The notes under the pieces are model-generated. The model saw only the letters and a list, made by a program, of their open reading frames with translations, made no database searches and was not told the DNA's origin. This document shows positions 27,942-36,208 of a DNA stretch of 38,926 bases, piece after piece. The stretch's first letter is position 1, and every line of letters starts with the position of its first letter. Source of the DNA: Candidatus Kinetoplastidibacterium crithidiae. Its GTDB lineage: Bacteria > Pseudomonadota > Gammaproteobacteria > Burkholderiales > Burkholderiaceae_B. The position numbers were made by a program, and so were the translations under genes. The stretch is taken from NCBI GenBank assembly GCA_019278155.1, contig JADMLC010000001.1, positions 69,162-108,087 on the forward strand, given 5' to 3'.

Positions 27942-30188
27942 ATGAAGTTCTTGTTTCCAATTTTTATCATAGATGAGGATTATCGGTCAGATAATGCCTC
28001 TGGTTTAGGAATCAGAGCATTGGCAGATGCTATTGAAGCACAAGGTATGCAGGTTATTGGAGTAACTGGTTACAATGATATAAGTTCTTTTGCTCAACAA
28101 CAAAGTAGAGCAAGTGCTTTTATTCTTTCTATAGATGATGAAGAGTTTGATGTAGATTCTCCAGAAGATGTGGCAACGGCTATTAAGAAATTAAGAATAT
28201 TTATAGGTGAAGTAAGGTTTCGTAATGCTGACATACCAATTTATTTGTATGGGGAAACAAGGACATCAGAACATATTCCTAATGATATATTGCGAGAGCT
28301 ACATGGATTTATTCATATGTTCGAAGATACACCAGAATTTGTTGCTCGTCATATCATTAGAGAAGCGAATAGTTATATAGCTAGTCTTGCCCCTCCATTT
28401 TTTAGAGAATTGGTTAAATATGCCCAGGATGGTTCTTATTCTTGGCATTGTCCTGGACATTCTGGTGGTGTCGCTTTTCTGAAAAGTCCTGTCGGTCAGA
28501 TGTTTCATCAGTTTTTTGGTGAAAATATGTTGCGTGCAGATGTTTGTAATGCAGTAGATGAGTTAGGTCAATTGCTTGACCATACTGGCCCAATATCTGA
28601 TTCTGAAATTAATGCTGCTCGTATTTTTAATGCAGATCACTGTTATTTTGTAACTAATGGTACTTCTACATCAAATAAGATAGTCTGGCATGCAAATGTT
28701 GCAGCAAATGATATAGTATTGGTTGATCGTAACTGTCATAAATCTATATTACATGCAATAATTATGACCGGAGCAATTCCTGTGTTTTTAAAACCTACTA
28801 GGAATAATTTTGGTATTATTGGGCCAATAGCCCTAAGTGAATTTGATCCAGTAAATATTAGAAAGAAAATAGAAGAGAATCCACTTACCAAGAATCTTAA
28901 AAATAAAAAACCAAGAATTTTAACCTTAACTCAAAGTACTTATGATGGTGTTATATATAACGTTGAAATGATTAAAGAGTATTTAGATGGTTATGTTGAT
29001 ACCCTGCATTTTGATGAGGCATGGTTACCACATGCATCTTTTCATGATTTTTATCATAATATGCACGCTATCGGACAAGAAAGACCTCGTAATGTAAATT
29101 CAATTGTTTTTGCTACTCATTCAACACATAAATTATTAGCTGGAATATCGCAAGCTTCTCAAATTATTGTGCAAGAGTCACAGAATAATAAATTTGACCA
29201 TGCTTCGTTTAATGAAGCTTATTTGATGCATACATCTACTTCTCCTCAGTATGCAATTATTGCATCTTGCGATGTTGCTGCTGCTATGATGGAGCCACCA
29301 GGAGGAACTGCCTTAGTAGAGGAAAGTATAAGAGAAGCTATGGATTTTAGGCGTGCGATGCGCAAAGTTGAATCAGAGTATGGCAAGGATGATTGGTGGT
29401 TTAAAATATGGGGTCCAAATAAAATAATGCCTGATAGAATAGGTAGTCAAGATGATTGGATGCTAGATTCCGATAATCAGTGGCATGGATTTGGTCAGTT
29501 AGCTGATAATTTTAATATGCTTGATCCAATCAAAGTTACTATCATTACACCAGGGTTAAGTATGTCTGGTAGTTTTGATGAAACTGGTATCCCTGCCTCT
29601 CTAGTCTCTAAATATCTTACAGGACATGGAGTTGTAGTAGAGAAAACTGGTCTTTATTCTTTTTTTATTTTATTTACTATTGGAATAACTAAAGGACGAT
29701 GGAATACTTTATTAACTGCTTTGCAGCAATTTAAGGATGATTATGATCGTAATCAACCGATGTGGAGGATATTACCCGAGTTTTGCAAAACAAATAAAAA
29801 ATACGAAAAACTTGGTTTGAAAGATTTATGTGATCTGATACACGAAGATTATCGTAAATATGACGTGGCGCGATTAACTACTGAAATGTATTTGAGTGAT
29901 ATGGTGCCTGTTATGAAACCATCTGATGCTTTTGCAAAAATTGCTCATCGTGAAGTAGAAAAGGTTGAAATTTCCAAATTAGATGGTCGAGTTACAGCTG
30001 TTTTATTAACTCCATATCCGCCAGGTATTCCATTGTTAATTCCTGGCGAGAGGTTTAATAAAGTTATTATCAAGTATCTAGAGTTTGCTCAGATTTTTAA
30101 TAATAACTTTCCTGGTTTTGAAAACTATATACATGGCTTAACAATTGATAACAATACTAAACAATACTATATAGATTGTTTAAAATAG
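27942..30188 (+). CDS. Orn/Lys/Arg decarboxylase, class I (PLP-dependent)
   Basis: This is a large fold-type I decarboxylase of 748 residues from the ATG at 27942. The ATG at 27936 is in frame, but AGGA at 27929-27932 is better spaced for the second (MKFLFPIFIIDED). The N-terminal wing (receiver-like) domain spans about 1-130. The PLP domain has HCPGHSGGVA, LHFDEAW (Asp358) and the Schiff-base lysine in STHKLLAG (Lys397). The C-terminal domain contains LTPYPPGIPLLIPGE. Ornithine, lysine or arginine could be the substrate. Polyamine supply to the host has been proposed for such symbionts, which favours ornithine or arginine. Its last 22 bases overlap the end of convergent folA. Confidence 0.92.
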   Translation: MKFLFPIFIIDEDYRSDNASGLGIRALADAIEAQGMQVIGVTGYNDISSFAQQQSRASAFILSIDDEEFDVDSPEDVATAIKKLRIFIGEVRFRNADIPIYLYGETRTSEHIPNDILRELHGFIHMFEDTPEFVARHIIREANSYIASLAPPFFRELVKYAQDGSYSWHCPGHSGGVAFLKSPVGQMFHQFFGENMLRADVCNAVDELGQLLDHTGPISDSEINAARIFNADHCYFVTNGTSTSNKIVWHANVAANDIVLVDRNCHKSILHAIIMTGAIPVFLKPTRNNFGIIGPIALSEFDPVNIRKKIEENPLTKNLKNKKPRILTLTQSTYDGVIYNVEMIKEYLDGYVDTLHFDEAWLPHASFHDFYHNMHAIGQERPRNVNSIVFATHSTHKLLAGISQASQIIVQESQNNKFDHASFNEAYLMHTSTSPQYAIIASCDVAAAMMEPPGGTALVEESIREAMDFRRAMRKVESEYGKDDWWFKIWGPNKIMPDRIGSQDDWMLDSDNQWHGFGQLADNFNMLDPIKVTIITPGLSMSGSFDETGIPASLVSKYLTGHGVVVEKTGLYSFFILFTIGITKGRWNTLLTALQQFKDDYDRNQPMWRILPEFCKTNKKYEKLGLKDLCDLIHEDYRKYDVARLTTEMYLSDMVPVMKPSDAFAKIAHREVEKVEISKLDGRVTAVLLTPYPPGIPLLIPGERFNKVIIKYLEFAQIFNNNFPGFENYIHGLTIDNNTKQYYIDCLK

Positions 30189-30691
30189 TTGTCCCATAAC
30201 AGTCCTTTTGCTATTTTTTTATATTTTACAAAATCATATTTGAGACCATTTTCTGGTGGTTGATGGTCTCTTCTTTCTTCTTGCCATAATTCTTTATTTA
30301 TTTTTGGGAAAAATGCATCACCTTGAAATTCAGCATGAATTTCAGTAGCTATAATAGTAGAAGATAGAGGCATGAATTGTTTATATAATTGTTCTCCCCC
30401 TATAATAAATACTTTCTTTGTAAGAGTACACTTCTGAATTGCATCATATAAAGAATATGCTGTTATTCCACCATTGAATGTAATGTTAGCATTATTAGTT
30501 ATAATAATATTTTTTCTATTTGGCAATGGTTTTCTTTTTAGTGACTCCCATGTTCTTCTACCCATTATTATTTGATTATTAATAGTTGTTTTTTTAAAAT
30601 GCTGCATATCCCCAGTTAGATGCCATGGAATAGTATTCTGCTTCCCGATAACTCTATTTTTTGAATATGCAACTATTATAGTTATTTCCAT
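30167..30691 (-). CDS. folA: Dihydrofolate reductase
   Basis: FolA reduces dihydrofolate to tetrahydrofolate with NADPH, regenerating the cofactor spent by ThyA. I start at the ATG at 30691 (MEITIIVAYSKNRVIG), giving 174 residues. An upstream in-frame ATG at 30724 would run into the thyA stop and adds unrelated sequence. Family residues are Trp23 and acidic Asp28 (IPWHLTGDM), IMGRRTWES, NRKNIIIT and FIIGGEQLY. The C-terminus runs about 16 residues beyond the usual end (after YDFVKYKK) because the stop lies inside the 3' end of the convergent decarboxylase gene. It is 22 bases downstream of thyA, so probably co-transcribed. Confidence 0.95.
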   Translation of the reverse strand: MEITIIVAYSKNRVIGKQNTIPWHLTGDMQHFKKTTINNQIIMGRRTWESLKRKPLPNRKNIIITNNANITFNGGITAYSLYDAIQKCTLTKKVFIIGGEQLYKQFMPLSSTIIATEIHAEFQGDAFFPKINKELWQEERRDHQPPENGLKYDFVKYKKIAKGLLWDNYFKQSI

Positions 30692-30713
30692 AAAGTCAAT
30701 ATAAATGTGGTTA

Positions 30714-31508
30714 TTAAATTGCAACTGTAGCTTTTATATGAGGATGATATTTATAATTTTTTATTTCAAAAGATTCATATTTATATTGAAAAATAGAATC
30801 TGGATTTTCATTAATCTTTAATGTTGGCATAGGTAAAGGTGAACGAGATGTTTGTATTTTTGCCTGTTCAAGATGATCTTTATATATATGACAATCACCT
30901 CCAGTCCATACTAATTCAGATGCCTCTAGGTTGCATTGTTGGGCAATCATATGAGTTAATAAAGCATAACTTGCTATATTGAATGGCACTCCTAAGAAAA
31001 CATCGGCACTTCTTTGATAGACTTGACAGGAAAGTTTATTATGTACAACATACATTTGGAATAATATGTGGCATGGAGCTAATGCCATTTTATTAATTTC
31101 AGATACATTCCAAGAAGAGACAATAAGTCTTCTTGAATTAGGGTTATTTCTAATTTGGTCAATAAGGTCACTTATCTGGTCTATATGTTTTCCATTACTA
31201 GTTGGCCATGATCTCCATTGTACTCCATAAATAGGACCTAAATTTCCGTTGTCATCAGCCCATTCATTCCAAATTCTTACGCCATTTTCTTGTAGCCATT
31301 TTATATTGTTATCACCATTTAGAAACCAAAGTAATTCCATAATAATACTTTTCATATGTATTTTTTTTGTTGTGACTAGAGGAAATCCTTTTGTTAAATC
31401 AAATCTCATCTGATAACCAAAAATTGATATTGTACCTGTTCCAGTTCTATCTGCTTTTGTAGAACCATTATTTAAGATGTGTTCTAATAGTTTAGTATAT
31501 TGATACAT
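30714..31508 (-). CDS. thyA: Thymidylate synthase
   Basis: ThyA methylates dUMP to dTMP with methylene-tetrahydrofolate. The start at the ATG at 31508 ([12 protein letters not shown]) gives 264 residues, the same as E. coli, and puts the nucleophile at Cys146 (LAPCHILFQ). Other conserved segments are [40 protein letters not shown] and the ending [10 protein letters not shown]. The upstream ATG at 31547 would add 13 unsupported residues. The gene follows the tRNA-Tyr-Gly-Thr cluster on the same strand with a 90-base gap, and precedes folA. Confidence 0.98.
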   Translation of the reverse strand: MYQYTKLLEHILNNGSTKADRTGTGTISIFGYQMRFDLTKGFPLVTTKKIHMKSIIMELLWFLNGDNNIKWLQENGVRIWNEWADDNGNLGPIYGVQWRSWPTSNGKHIDQISDLIDQIRNNPNSRRLIVSSWNVSEINKMALAPCHILFQMYVVHNKLSCQVYQRSADVFLGVPFNIASYALLTHMIAQQCNLEASELVWTGGDCHIYKDHLEQAKIQTSRSPLPMPTLKINENPDSIFQYKYESFEIKNYKYHPHIKATVAI

Positions 31509-31597
31509 ATATAGCTTTATTGAATTTGATGAAAGATGTTGAAACATAACTCCAAGTAAGGATTAAATCTATAACATTGCGGGGAAAATAAAATTCA

Positions 31598-31672
<75 letters not shown>

Positions 31673-31676
31673 ATTA

Positions 31677-31750
31677 TGGAGCGAGTGAAGGGAATCGAAC
31701 CCTCGTCATAAGCTTGGAAGGCTTCAGCTCTGCCATTGAGCTACACTCGC
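31677..31750 (-). tRNA. tRNA-Gly (TCC)
   Basis: This is a 74-base tRNA with CCA encoded and discriminator T, as usual for tRNA-Gly. The acceptor stem GCGAGTG/CACTCGC is fully paired and the anticodon loop CTTCCAA gives TCC. The first anticodon-stem pair (27-43) is G-A. It lies 4 bases from tRNA-Thr and 20 from tRNA-Tyr, so one transcript is likely. Confidence 0.98.
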
Positions 31751-31770
31751 AAGTTTACACATTCGGAATA

Positions 31771-31857
31771 TGGTGGAGGAGGTTGGATTCGAACCAACGT
31801 AGGCGCATGGCCAACAGATTTACAGTCTGCCCCCTTTAGCCACTCGGGCACCCCTCC
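31771..31857 (-). tRNA. tRNA-Tyr (GTA)
   Basis: This is an 87-base class II tRNA with encoded CCA. The anticodon loop CTGTAAA gives GTA, and a long variable arm is present. The acceptor stem GGAGGGG/CTCCTCC has one G6-U67 wobble. It is first in the Tyr-Gly-Thr set. In many proteobacteria this set precedes a tuf gene; here thyA follows instead. Its G34 is a normal queuosine target, matching the presence of queC. Confidence 0.98.
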
Positions 31858-31872
31858 ACGACAATCCAGTAT

Positions 31873-31901
31873 ATTCTACACACTTATTATGTATTTTGCA
31901 A
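31873..31901 (-). promoter_or_regulatory. Candidate sigma70 promoter for the Tyr-Gly-Thr tRNA cluster
   Basis: On the minus strand TTGCAA (31896-31901) and TAGAAT (31873-31878) are exactly 17 bases apart. The predicted start lies about 9 bases before tRNA-Tyr. This is the best-formed promoter I found in the window. Confidence 0.6.
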
Positions 31902-31988
31902 AAAAATAACTATTAATGTATCAACAGATGTTAAGGGAAAACTTTTTATCAAAAAAAAACAACATTAGCTTTTAATACAAAATACTTA

Positions 31989-32660
31989 TTACATATCTAT
32001 TTTGATATTCCTAACAAAAACTAAACATCTATTCGTCATGAAATCAATATTATCTAAAATTTCGATTTTATCTACAAAAAATTCTTGTGTTGATAATAAA
32101 TCAAGAATTTCATCATTCGGAATTTTTCCTTTCATGGCACAAAAAATACCATCAACCTTTAAAAGATGCTTTGTATATTTTGCAAAATTTTTAAGAGAAG
32201 AAAAAGCTCTCGAAATAATAAGATCAAAACTAAGACCGTCTAAAAGTTCAATTCTAGATTTTATAACTTTTAAATTTGATAAACCTAACATATGACCAAT
32301 TTGATTCATAAAAACAGTCTTCTTCCCTATAGAATCAACACAAACTACATTCCAATTTGGTCTCATTATAGATATAATTATGCCCGGCAAACCAGCACCA
32401 GAACCAACATCACAAATATCAACATCATGAAATTCTAAAATAGAATCTAAAAAAGGTAAAACGGATATACTATCAATAATATGATGTGTAATAATACCTT
32501 TTAAATCACTGATAGATGTTAAATTGTAATATTTATTCCATTTCTGAAGGAATAATACATATTCTTTTATCATATCTTGTTGAGTTAAGGATAAATCAAT
32601 ATTGTTTTTCGAACAATATGCCAATAAAAGATCCTTATTATCAGCGTAATAATTAATCAT
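31989..32660 (-). CDS. rsmG: 16S rRNA (guanine527-N7)-methyltransferase RsmG
   Basis: RsmG (GidB) methylates G527 of 16S rRNA using SAM. The 223-residue product has the SAM-binding motif [11 protein letters not shown] (about residue 78-88) and the N-terminal YNLTSISD segment typical of the family, followed by IISRAFSSL. Its ATG overlaps the mnmG stop by four bases (ATGA), a standard coupled arrangement. In Bordetella-type genomes parA and parB usually follow; here the next gene is a tRNA cluster, so par genes are absent from this position. The plus strand here is unusually rich in C over G. Confidence 0.96.
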   Translation of the reverse strand: MINYYADNKDLLLAYCSKNNIDLSLTQQDMIKEYVLFLQKWNKYYNLTSISDLKGIITHHIIDSISVLPFLDSILEFHDVDICDVGSGAGLPGIIISIMRPNWNVVCVDSIGKKTVFMNQIGHMLGLSNLKVIKSRIELLDGLSFDLIISRAFSSLKNFAKYTKHLLKVDGIFCAMKGKIPNDEILDLLSTQEFFVDKIEILDNIDFMTNRCLVFVRNIKIDM

Positions 32661-34561
32661 TTCTTATGTTTTAAACCTTTTATATAAATAAGAATCACAG
32701 AAATAGCAGCTGGTGTTATACCAGATATTCTTGATGCCTGACCTATTGTTTCTGGTTTATGATCATTAAGTTTTTGTCTAACTTCTATAGAAAGATTACC
32801 GATTTTGTTATAATCAATATCAAGAGGAATTGACAATCTTTCATGTTCATATGTTTTTTTTACTTCTTCTTGTTGTCTAGATATATATCCATCATATTTA
32901 ATAAGTATATTGATTTGATCAGCAATCAACGTATCATCTATCAAACCTGGTCCTATTAAAAAATCGCCATCCTTATCCTTAATACCCATCAAATACTTAT
33001 AATCAATTCCAGGTCTTTTTAAGATATCAAAAACCTGATAATCTCGATCAGTTTTTTTGCCAACAGAAGAATCAGAAAAATAATTTGATAAAATACTAGG
33101 GTTTAAATACGAACTCTTCAATCGTGTTATTTCTCTTTCAATTGAATCACGTTTTTTATTAAAATAATCCCAATGATCATCGTTTATTAATCCAAATTTT
33201 CTTCCTAGCTCGGTTAACCTAAAGTCAGCATTATCTTCTCTTAAATACAAGCGATATTCAGCACGAGATGTAAACATTCTATACGGTTCATCAATACCTT
33301 TTGTTATTAAGTCATCTATCATAACCCCAATATAAGAATCACTTCTTTGTGGTGACCATTGAGAAAGCTCTTTAGAAAATCTACCTGCATTTAAACCAGC
33401 GACTAATCCCTGAGCTGCAGCTTCTTCATAACCAGTAGTACCGTTTATCTGTCCAGCAAAAAACAAACCAGAAATTATCTTGGTTTCAAGAGTTGATTTT
33501 AAATGCCTAGGATCAAAATAATCATACTCTATAGCATATCCTGGTCTCAACACATGTGATTTTTCTAAACCTAATATTGAGTGAATTAAATCAATTTGCA
33601 CATCAAATGGTAAGCTCGTAGATATGCCGTTTGGGTAAATCTCATTAGTATTTAGACCTTCTGGCTCTAAAAAAATTTGATGTGATTCTTTATCTGCAAA
33701 ACGAAAAACTTTATCTTCTATAGAAGGACAATACCTAGGTCCAATTCCATTTATTTCACCATTATACAGAGGTGATCGATCAAGAGAATTTTTAACTATT
33801 TCATGAGATGATAAATTTGTTCTAGTAATCCAACAAGGTATTTGTTTAGGACGAATAATATTATTGCCATTAAAAGAAAAAAATGGAATTGGATTAGAAT
33901 CACCATTTTGCACTTGAAGAACTTCATAATTAATTGTTCGGCCATCTATTCTGGGTGGAGTTCCAGTTTTTAAACGACCAACAGCAAAACCCATGTCTTT
34001 TAATTTATCAGTTAAGAAAAGAACTGATGGGTCACCAGATCTTCCACCAGACATTTTATTTAAACCCACATGCATTAAACCATTAAGAAAAGTACCAGCC
34101 GTAAGAACAACTGATTTTGATTTAAAAAACATACCCAACTGAGTACGTACCCCATTGACAGTGTTGTTTTCTACAGAAATATCATTTACTACTTGTTGCA
34201 ATATGAAAAGATTTTTCTGATTTTCTAAAATATTTCTGATTGATAGACGATATAAATTTCTATCTGTTTGTGCTCTTGTAGATCTTACAGCATAACCTTT
34301 AGAAGAATTTAAAATTCTAAAATGTATCCCTGAATAGTCAGCAGCTATTGGCATACAACCACCTAAAGCAGCTATTTCTTTAACTAAATGTCCTTTTCCT
34401 ATACCACCAATAGAAGGATTACAAGACATTTGCCCCAAAGTTTCAATATTGCTTGTTAATAACAAGGTTTTAGAACCTTGTCTTGCTGATGCTAAAGCTG
34501 CTTCTGTTCCAGCATGACCTCCACCTATGACTATTACATCGAATTGCTCGTGATAATTCAT
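32657..34561 (-). CDS. mnmG: tRNA uridine-5-carboxymethylaminomethyl modification enzyme MnmG (GidA)
   Basis: MnmG is the FAD-dependent partner of MnmE in modifying wobble uridine 34 to (c)mnm5U. The 634-residue product has the N-terminal dinucleotide fold [15 protein letters not shown] and [18 protein letters not shown], both diagnostic. [20 protein letters not shown] and [12 protein letters not shown] follow, then the C-terminal MnmE-binding helical domain. An AAGGA ribosome-binding site precedes the ATG at 34561. rsmG follows with a four-base overlap. Upstream is the AT-rich gap proposed as oriC, and across it lies mnmE, its functional partner, on the same strand. Confidence 0.98.
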   Translation of the reverse strand: MNYHEQFDVIVIGGGHAGTEAALASARQGSKTLLLTSNIETLGQMSCNPSIGGIGKGHLVKEIAALGGCMPIAADYSGIHFRILNSSKGYAVRSTRAQTDRNLYRLSIRNILENQKNLFILQQVVNDISVENNTVNGVRTQLGMFFKSKSVVLTAGTFLNGLMHVGLNKMSGGRSGDPSVLFLTDKLKDMGFAVGRLKTGTPPRIDGRTINYEVLQVQNGDSNPIPFFSFNGNNIIRPKQIPCWITRTNLSSHEIVKNSLDRSPLYNGEINGIGPRYCPSIEDKVFRFADKESHQIFLEPEGLNTNEIYPNGISTSLPFDVQIDLIHSILGLEKSHVLRPGYAIEYDYFDPRHLKSTLETKIISGLFFAGQINGTTGYEEAAAQGLVAGLNAGRFSKELSQWSPQRSDSYIGVMIDDLITKGIDEPYRMFTSRAEYRLYLREDNADFRLTELGRKFGLINDDHWDYFNKKRDSIEREITRLKSSYLNPSILSNYFSDSSVGKKTDRDYQVFDILKRPGIDYKYLMGIKDKDGDFLIGPGLIDDTLIADQINILIKYDGYISRQQEEVKKTYEHERLSIPLDIDYNKIGNLSIEVRQKLNDHKPETIGQASRISGITPAAISVILIYIKGLKHKK

Positions 34562-34671
34562 TTTTTTCCTTTTTTGATATTTTTATCAAATTTAAAATAT
34601 ATTTTTTAATTTAAATATTTATTTTATTATTCTTTATTTAAATAATAATAATAATATATAACCAATAAAAA

Positions 34672-34680
34672 TGTGGATAA
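34672..34680 (-). promoter_or_regulatory. DnaA box (perfect TTATCCACA)
   Basis: TGTGGATAA on the plus strand is the exact reverse complement of the high-affinity DnaA box TTATCCACA. It directly flanks the nearly G/C-free tract in the mnmE-mnmG gap. Confidence 0.7.
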
Positions 34681-34815
34681 CTTACTTTCTTATGAAAAAT
34701 CAATAATTTATTTAAATAAAAACATATGTAAAAACAATGTTTTTGTTTGTAATAAAAAATGAATAAGTTTTTTGAAAACAAAAAAAAATATGTTTATTAA
34801 GAAGTAATTAAGGTG

Positions 34816-34824
34816 ATATACACA
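34816..34824 (+). promoter_or_regulatory. DnaA-box-like site (one mismatch)
   Basis: ATATACACA matches TTATNCACA at all fixed positions except the first. On its own it is weak, but it lies 6 bases from the consensus box at 34831. Confidence 0.35.
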
Positions 34825-34830
34825 ATCATA

Positions 34831-34839
34831 TGTGAATAA
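34831..34839 (-). promoter_or_regulatory. DnaA box (TTATTCACA)
   Basis: TGTGAATAA on the plus strand reads TTATTCACA on the minus strand, which fits the TTATNCACA consensus. It lies just after the mnmE stop, in the same gap as the perfect box. Confidence 0.55.
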
Positions 34840-34845
34840 AAAAAG

Positions 34846-36186
34846 TTATTTTCCTATGCAGAATTTGGAGAAAATATTATCCAATATATCGTCTGTGATA
34901 AATTGCCCTGTTATTTTAGCTAAGTTTTTATGAGATAATCTTAATTCTTCTGCTATTAAATCAATTTGTGGGTTTTTTTCTAATGTATATATAGTTGCTG
35001 TTTTGATATGATCTAAGGCATCTATTAGACAAAATAGATGCCTTTCTCTAGAAATCCATCTTGATTCTTCTGTTTTGTTTAAACCCATGGTTTCTAGTAT
35101 TGTTTTACGCAATACATCTAATCCAATTTTTTTAGTTGCCGAGACTATTAATTCATCATTTTTTGTTATATGAATTTTTTTTTCTAGAATATCAGCCTTG
35201 TTCAGTACTGTTATTATCGGCACTCCATTGGGGAAAATAATATTTGGTTTTTTTTGCTCTGTTATATCTTTTATAAGCAAGATTAGATCTGCTTTTTCTA
35301 TTTCTTCTAGACTTTTTTTTATGCCAATATTTTCTATATAATCATTGCTTTCTCTTATTCCTGCGGTATCAATTATATTTATAAGAATTCCGTTTATGCT
35401 TATTTCATTGATTATTTTATCTCTAGTAGTTCCTGGTATATCTGTTACTATCGCTATTTCCTCTTCAGATAATGCGTTTAGTATACTAGATTTGCCTACG
35501 TTTGGTTCTCCTGCTATAACTACATTAATACCATTTTTTAAAGTAATTCCTTGTTTTGTTTTTTCTATAAAAGTTGTTAGGTTTTGACTTATTTTTTCTA
35601 AAGCAGTTATTATCTTATCTTTTTCTATTAGAATAATATCTTCTTCTGAAAAGTCTATATTTGCTTCTACGATAACTCTCAATTTAATTATTTCATCAGA
35701 TAGTTTGTTGATAACTTTTGATGGCTCACCAGAGAGGGCGATTAATGCACTTCTAGAAGCTTCTATAGACACAGCGTCTATAATGTCTGCAATGGCTTCT
35801 GCTTGAGCTAAATCAATCCTGCCATTCAAAAAGGCCCTTTTTGTAAATTCTCCAGGCTCAGATATTCGTACTCCAATATCTTTTCCATGGTCAATACAAA
35901 GATTTAATATTTCATGTATTACTACTATTCCACCATGACACTGTAGTTCTAGTATATCTTCCCCAGTAAATGACTTTGGTGATTTAAAGAATATAGCAAT
36001 ACCTTTATCAATAATTAGGTTTTTTGTATTTTTGAAAGGCAGGTAATATACTCGTCTATCATCTAGTTTTTTTCCAAAAAGATTCATCATTAAGATTGAT
36101 AAATCTTTTCCTGATATACGTACTATTCCAATAGCTCCTTTCCCAGTAGCAGTGGATATAGCAACAATAGGAGAGTTATCATACAT
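34846..36186 (-). CDS. mnmE: tRNA modification GTPase MnmE (TrmE)
   Basis: MnmE is the GTPase partner of MnmG in wobble-uridine modification. I start at the ATG at 36186 (MYDNSPIVAISTATGKGAIG), giving 446 residues; the frame stays open to 36261, but that part overlaps yidC and has no family similarity. The N-terminal folate-binding domain includes GIVRISG and ELQCHGG. The G domain inserted in the helical domain has GEPNVGKSSILN, DIPGTTRD, DTAGIRES and NKAD. The C-terminal catalytic CIGK motif is present (FCIGK, final residues). The yidC stop is 22 bases upstream. Confidence 0.97.
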   Translation of the reverse strand: MYDNSPIVAISTATGKGAIGIVRISGKDLSILMMNLFGKKLDDRRVYYLPFKNTKNLIIDKGIAIFFKSPKSFTGEDILELQCHGGIVVIHEILNLCIDHGKDIGVRISEPGEFTKRAFLNGRIDLAQAEAIADIIDAVSIEASRSALIALSGEPSKVINKLSDEIIKLRVIVEANIDFSEEDIILIEKDKIITALEKISQNLTTFIEKTKQGITLKNGINVVIAGEPNVGKSSILNALSEEEIAIVTDIPGTTRDKIINEISINGILINIIDTAGIRESNDYIENIGIKKSLEEIEKADLILLIKDITEQKKPNIIFPNGVPIITVLNKADILEKKIHITKNDELIVSATKKIGLDVLRKTILETMGLNKTEESRWISRERHLFCLIDALDHIKTATIYTLEKNPQIDLIAEELRLSHKNLAKITGQFITDDILDNIFSKFCIGK

Positions 36187-36208
36187 ATCTAGTACCAAAT
36201 ATATTATT

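Larger units (their letters stand above)
34562..34845. other. AT-rich mnmE-mnmG intergenic region, candidate replication origin (oriC)
   Basis: This 284-base non-coding gap, among the longest in a very compact window, holds three DnaA-box-like 9-mers: 34672-34680 (perfect), 34831-34839 (fits the TTATNCACA consensus) and 34816-34824 (one mismatch). Next to them, 34591-34660 contains only a single C and no G in 70 bases, a suitable unwinding element. Bacterial origins often lie next to gidA/mnmG or between it and mnmE. Plus-strand composition also changes across the gap (C well above G in mnmG and rsmG, about equal in mnmE). It must also contain the mnmG promoter, which I could not place. Confidence 0.6.

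Noticed and set aside
34641..34656. AAT-repeat run as a direct-repeat array or iteron
   Set aside because: It is a short trinucleotide run in a nearly pure A/T tract, with no repeat unit long enough for a specific binding protein; better viewed as part of an unwinding element.
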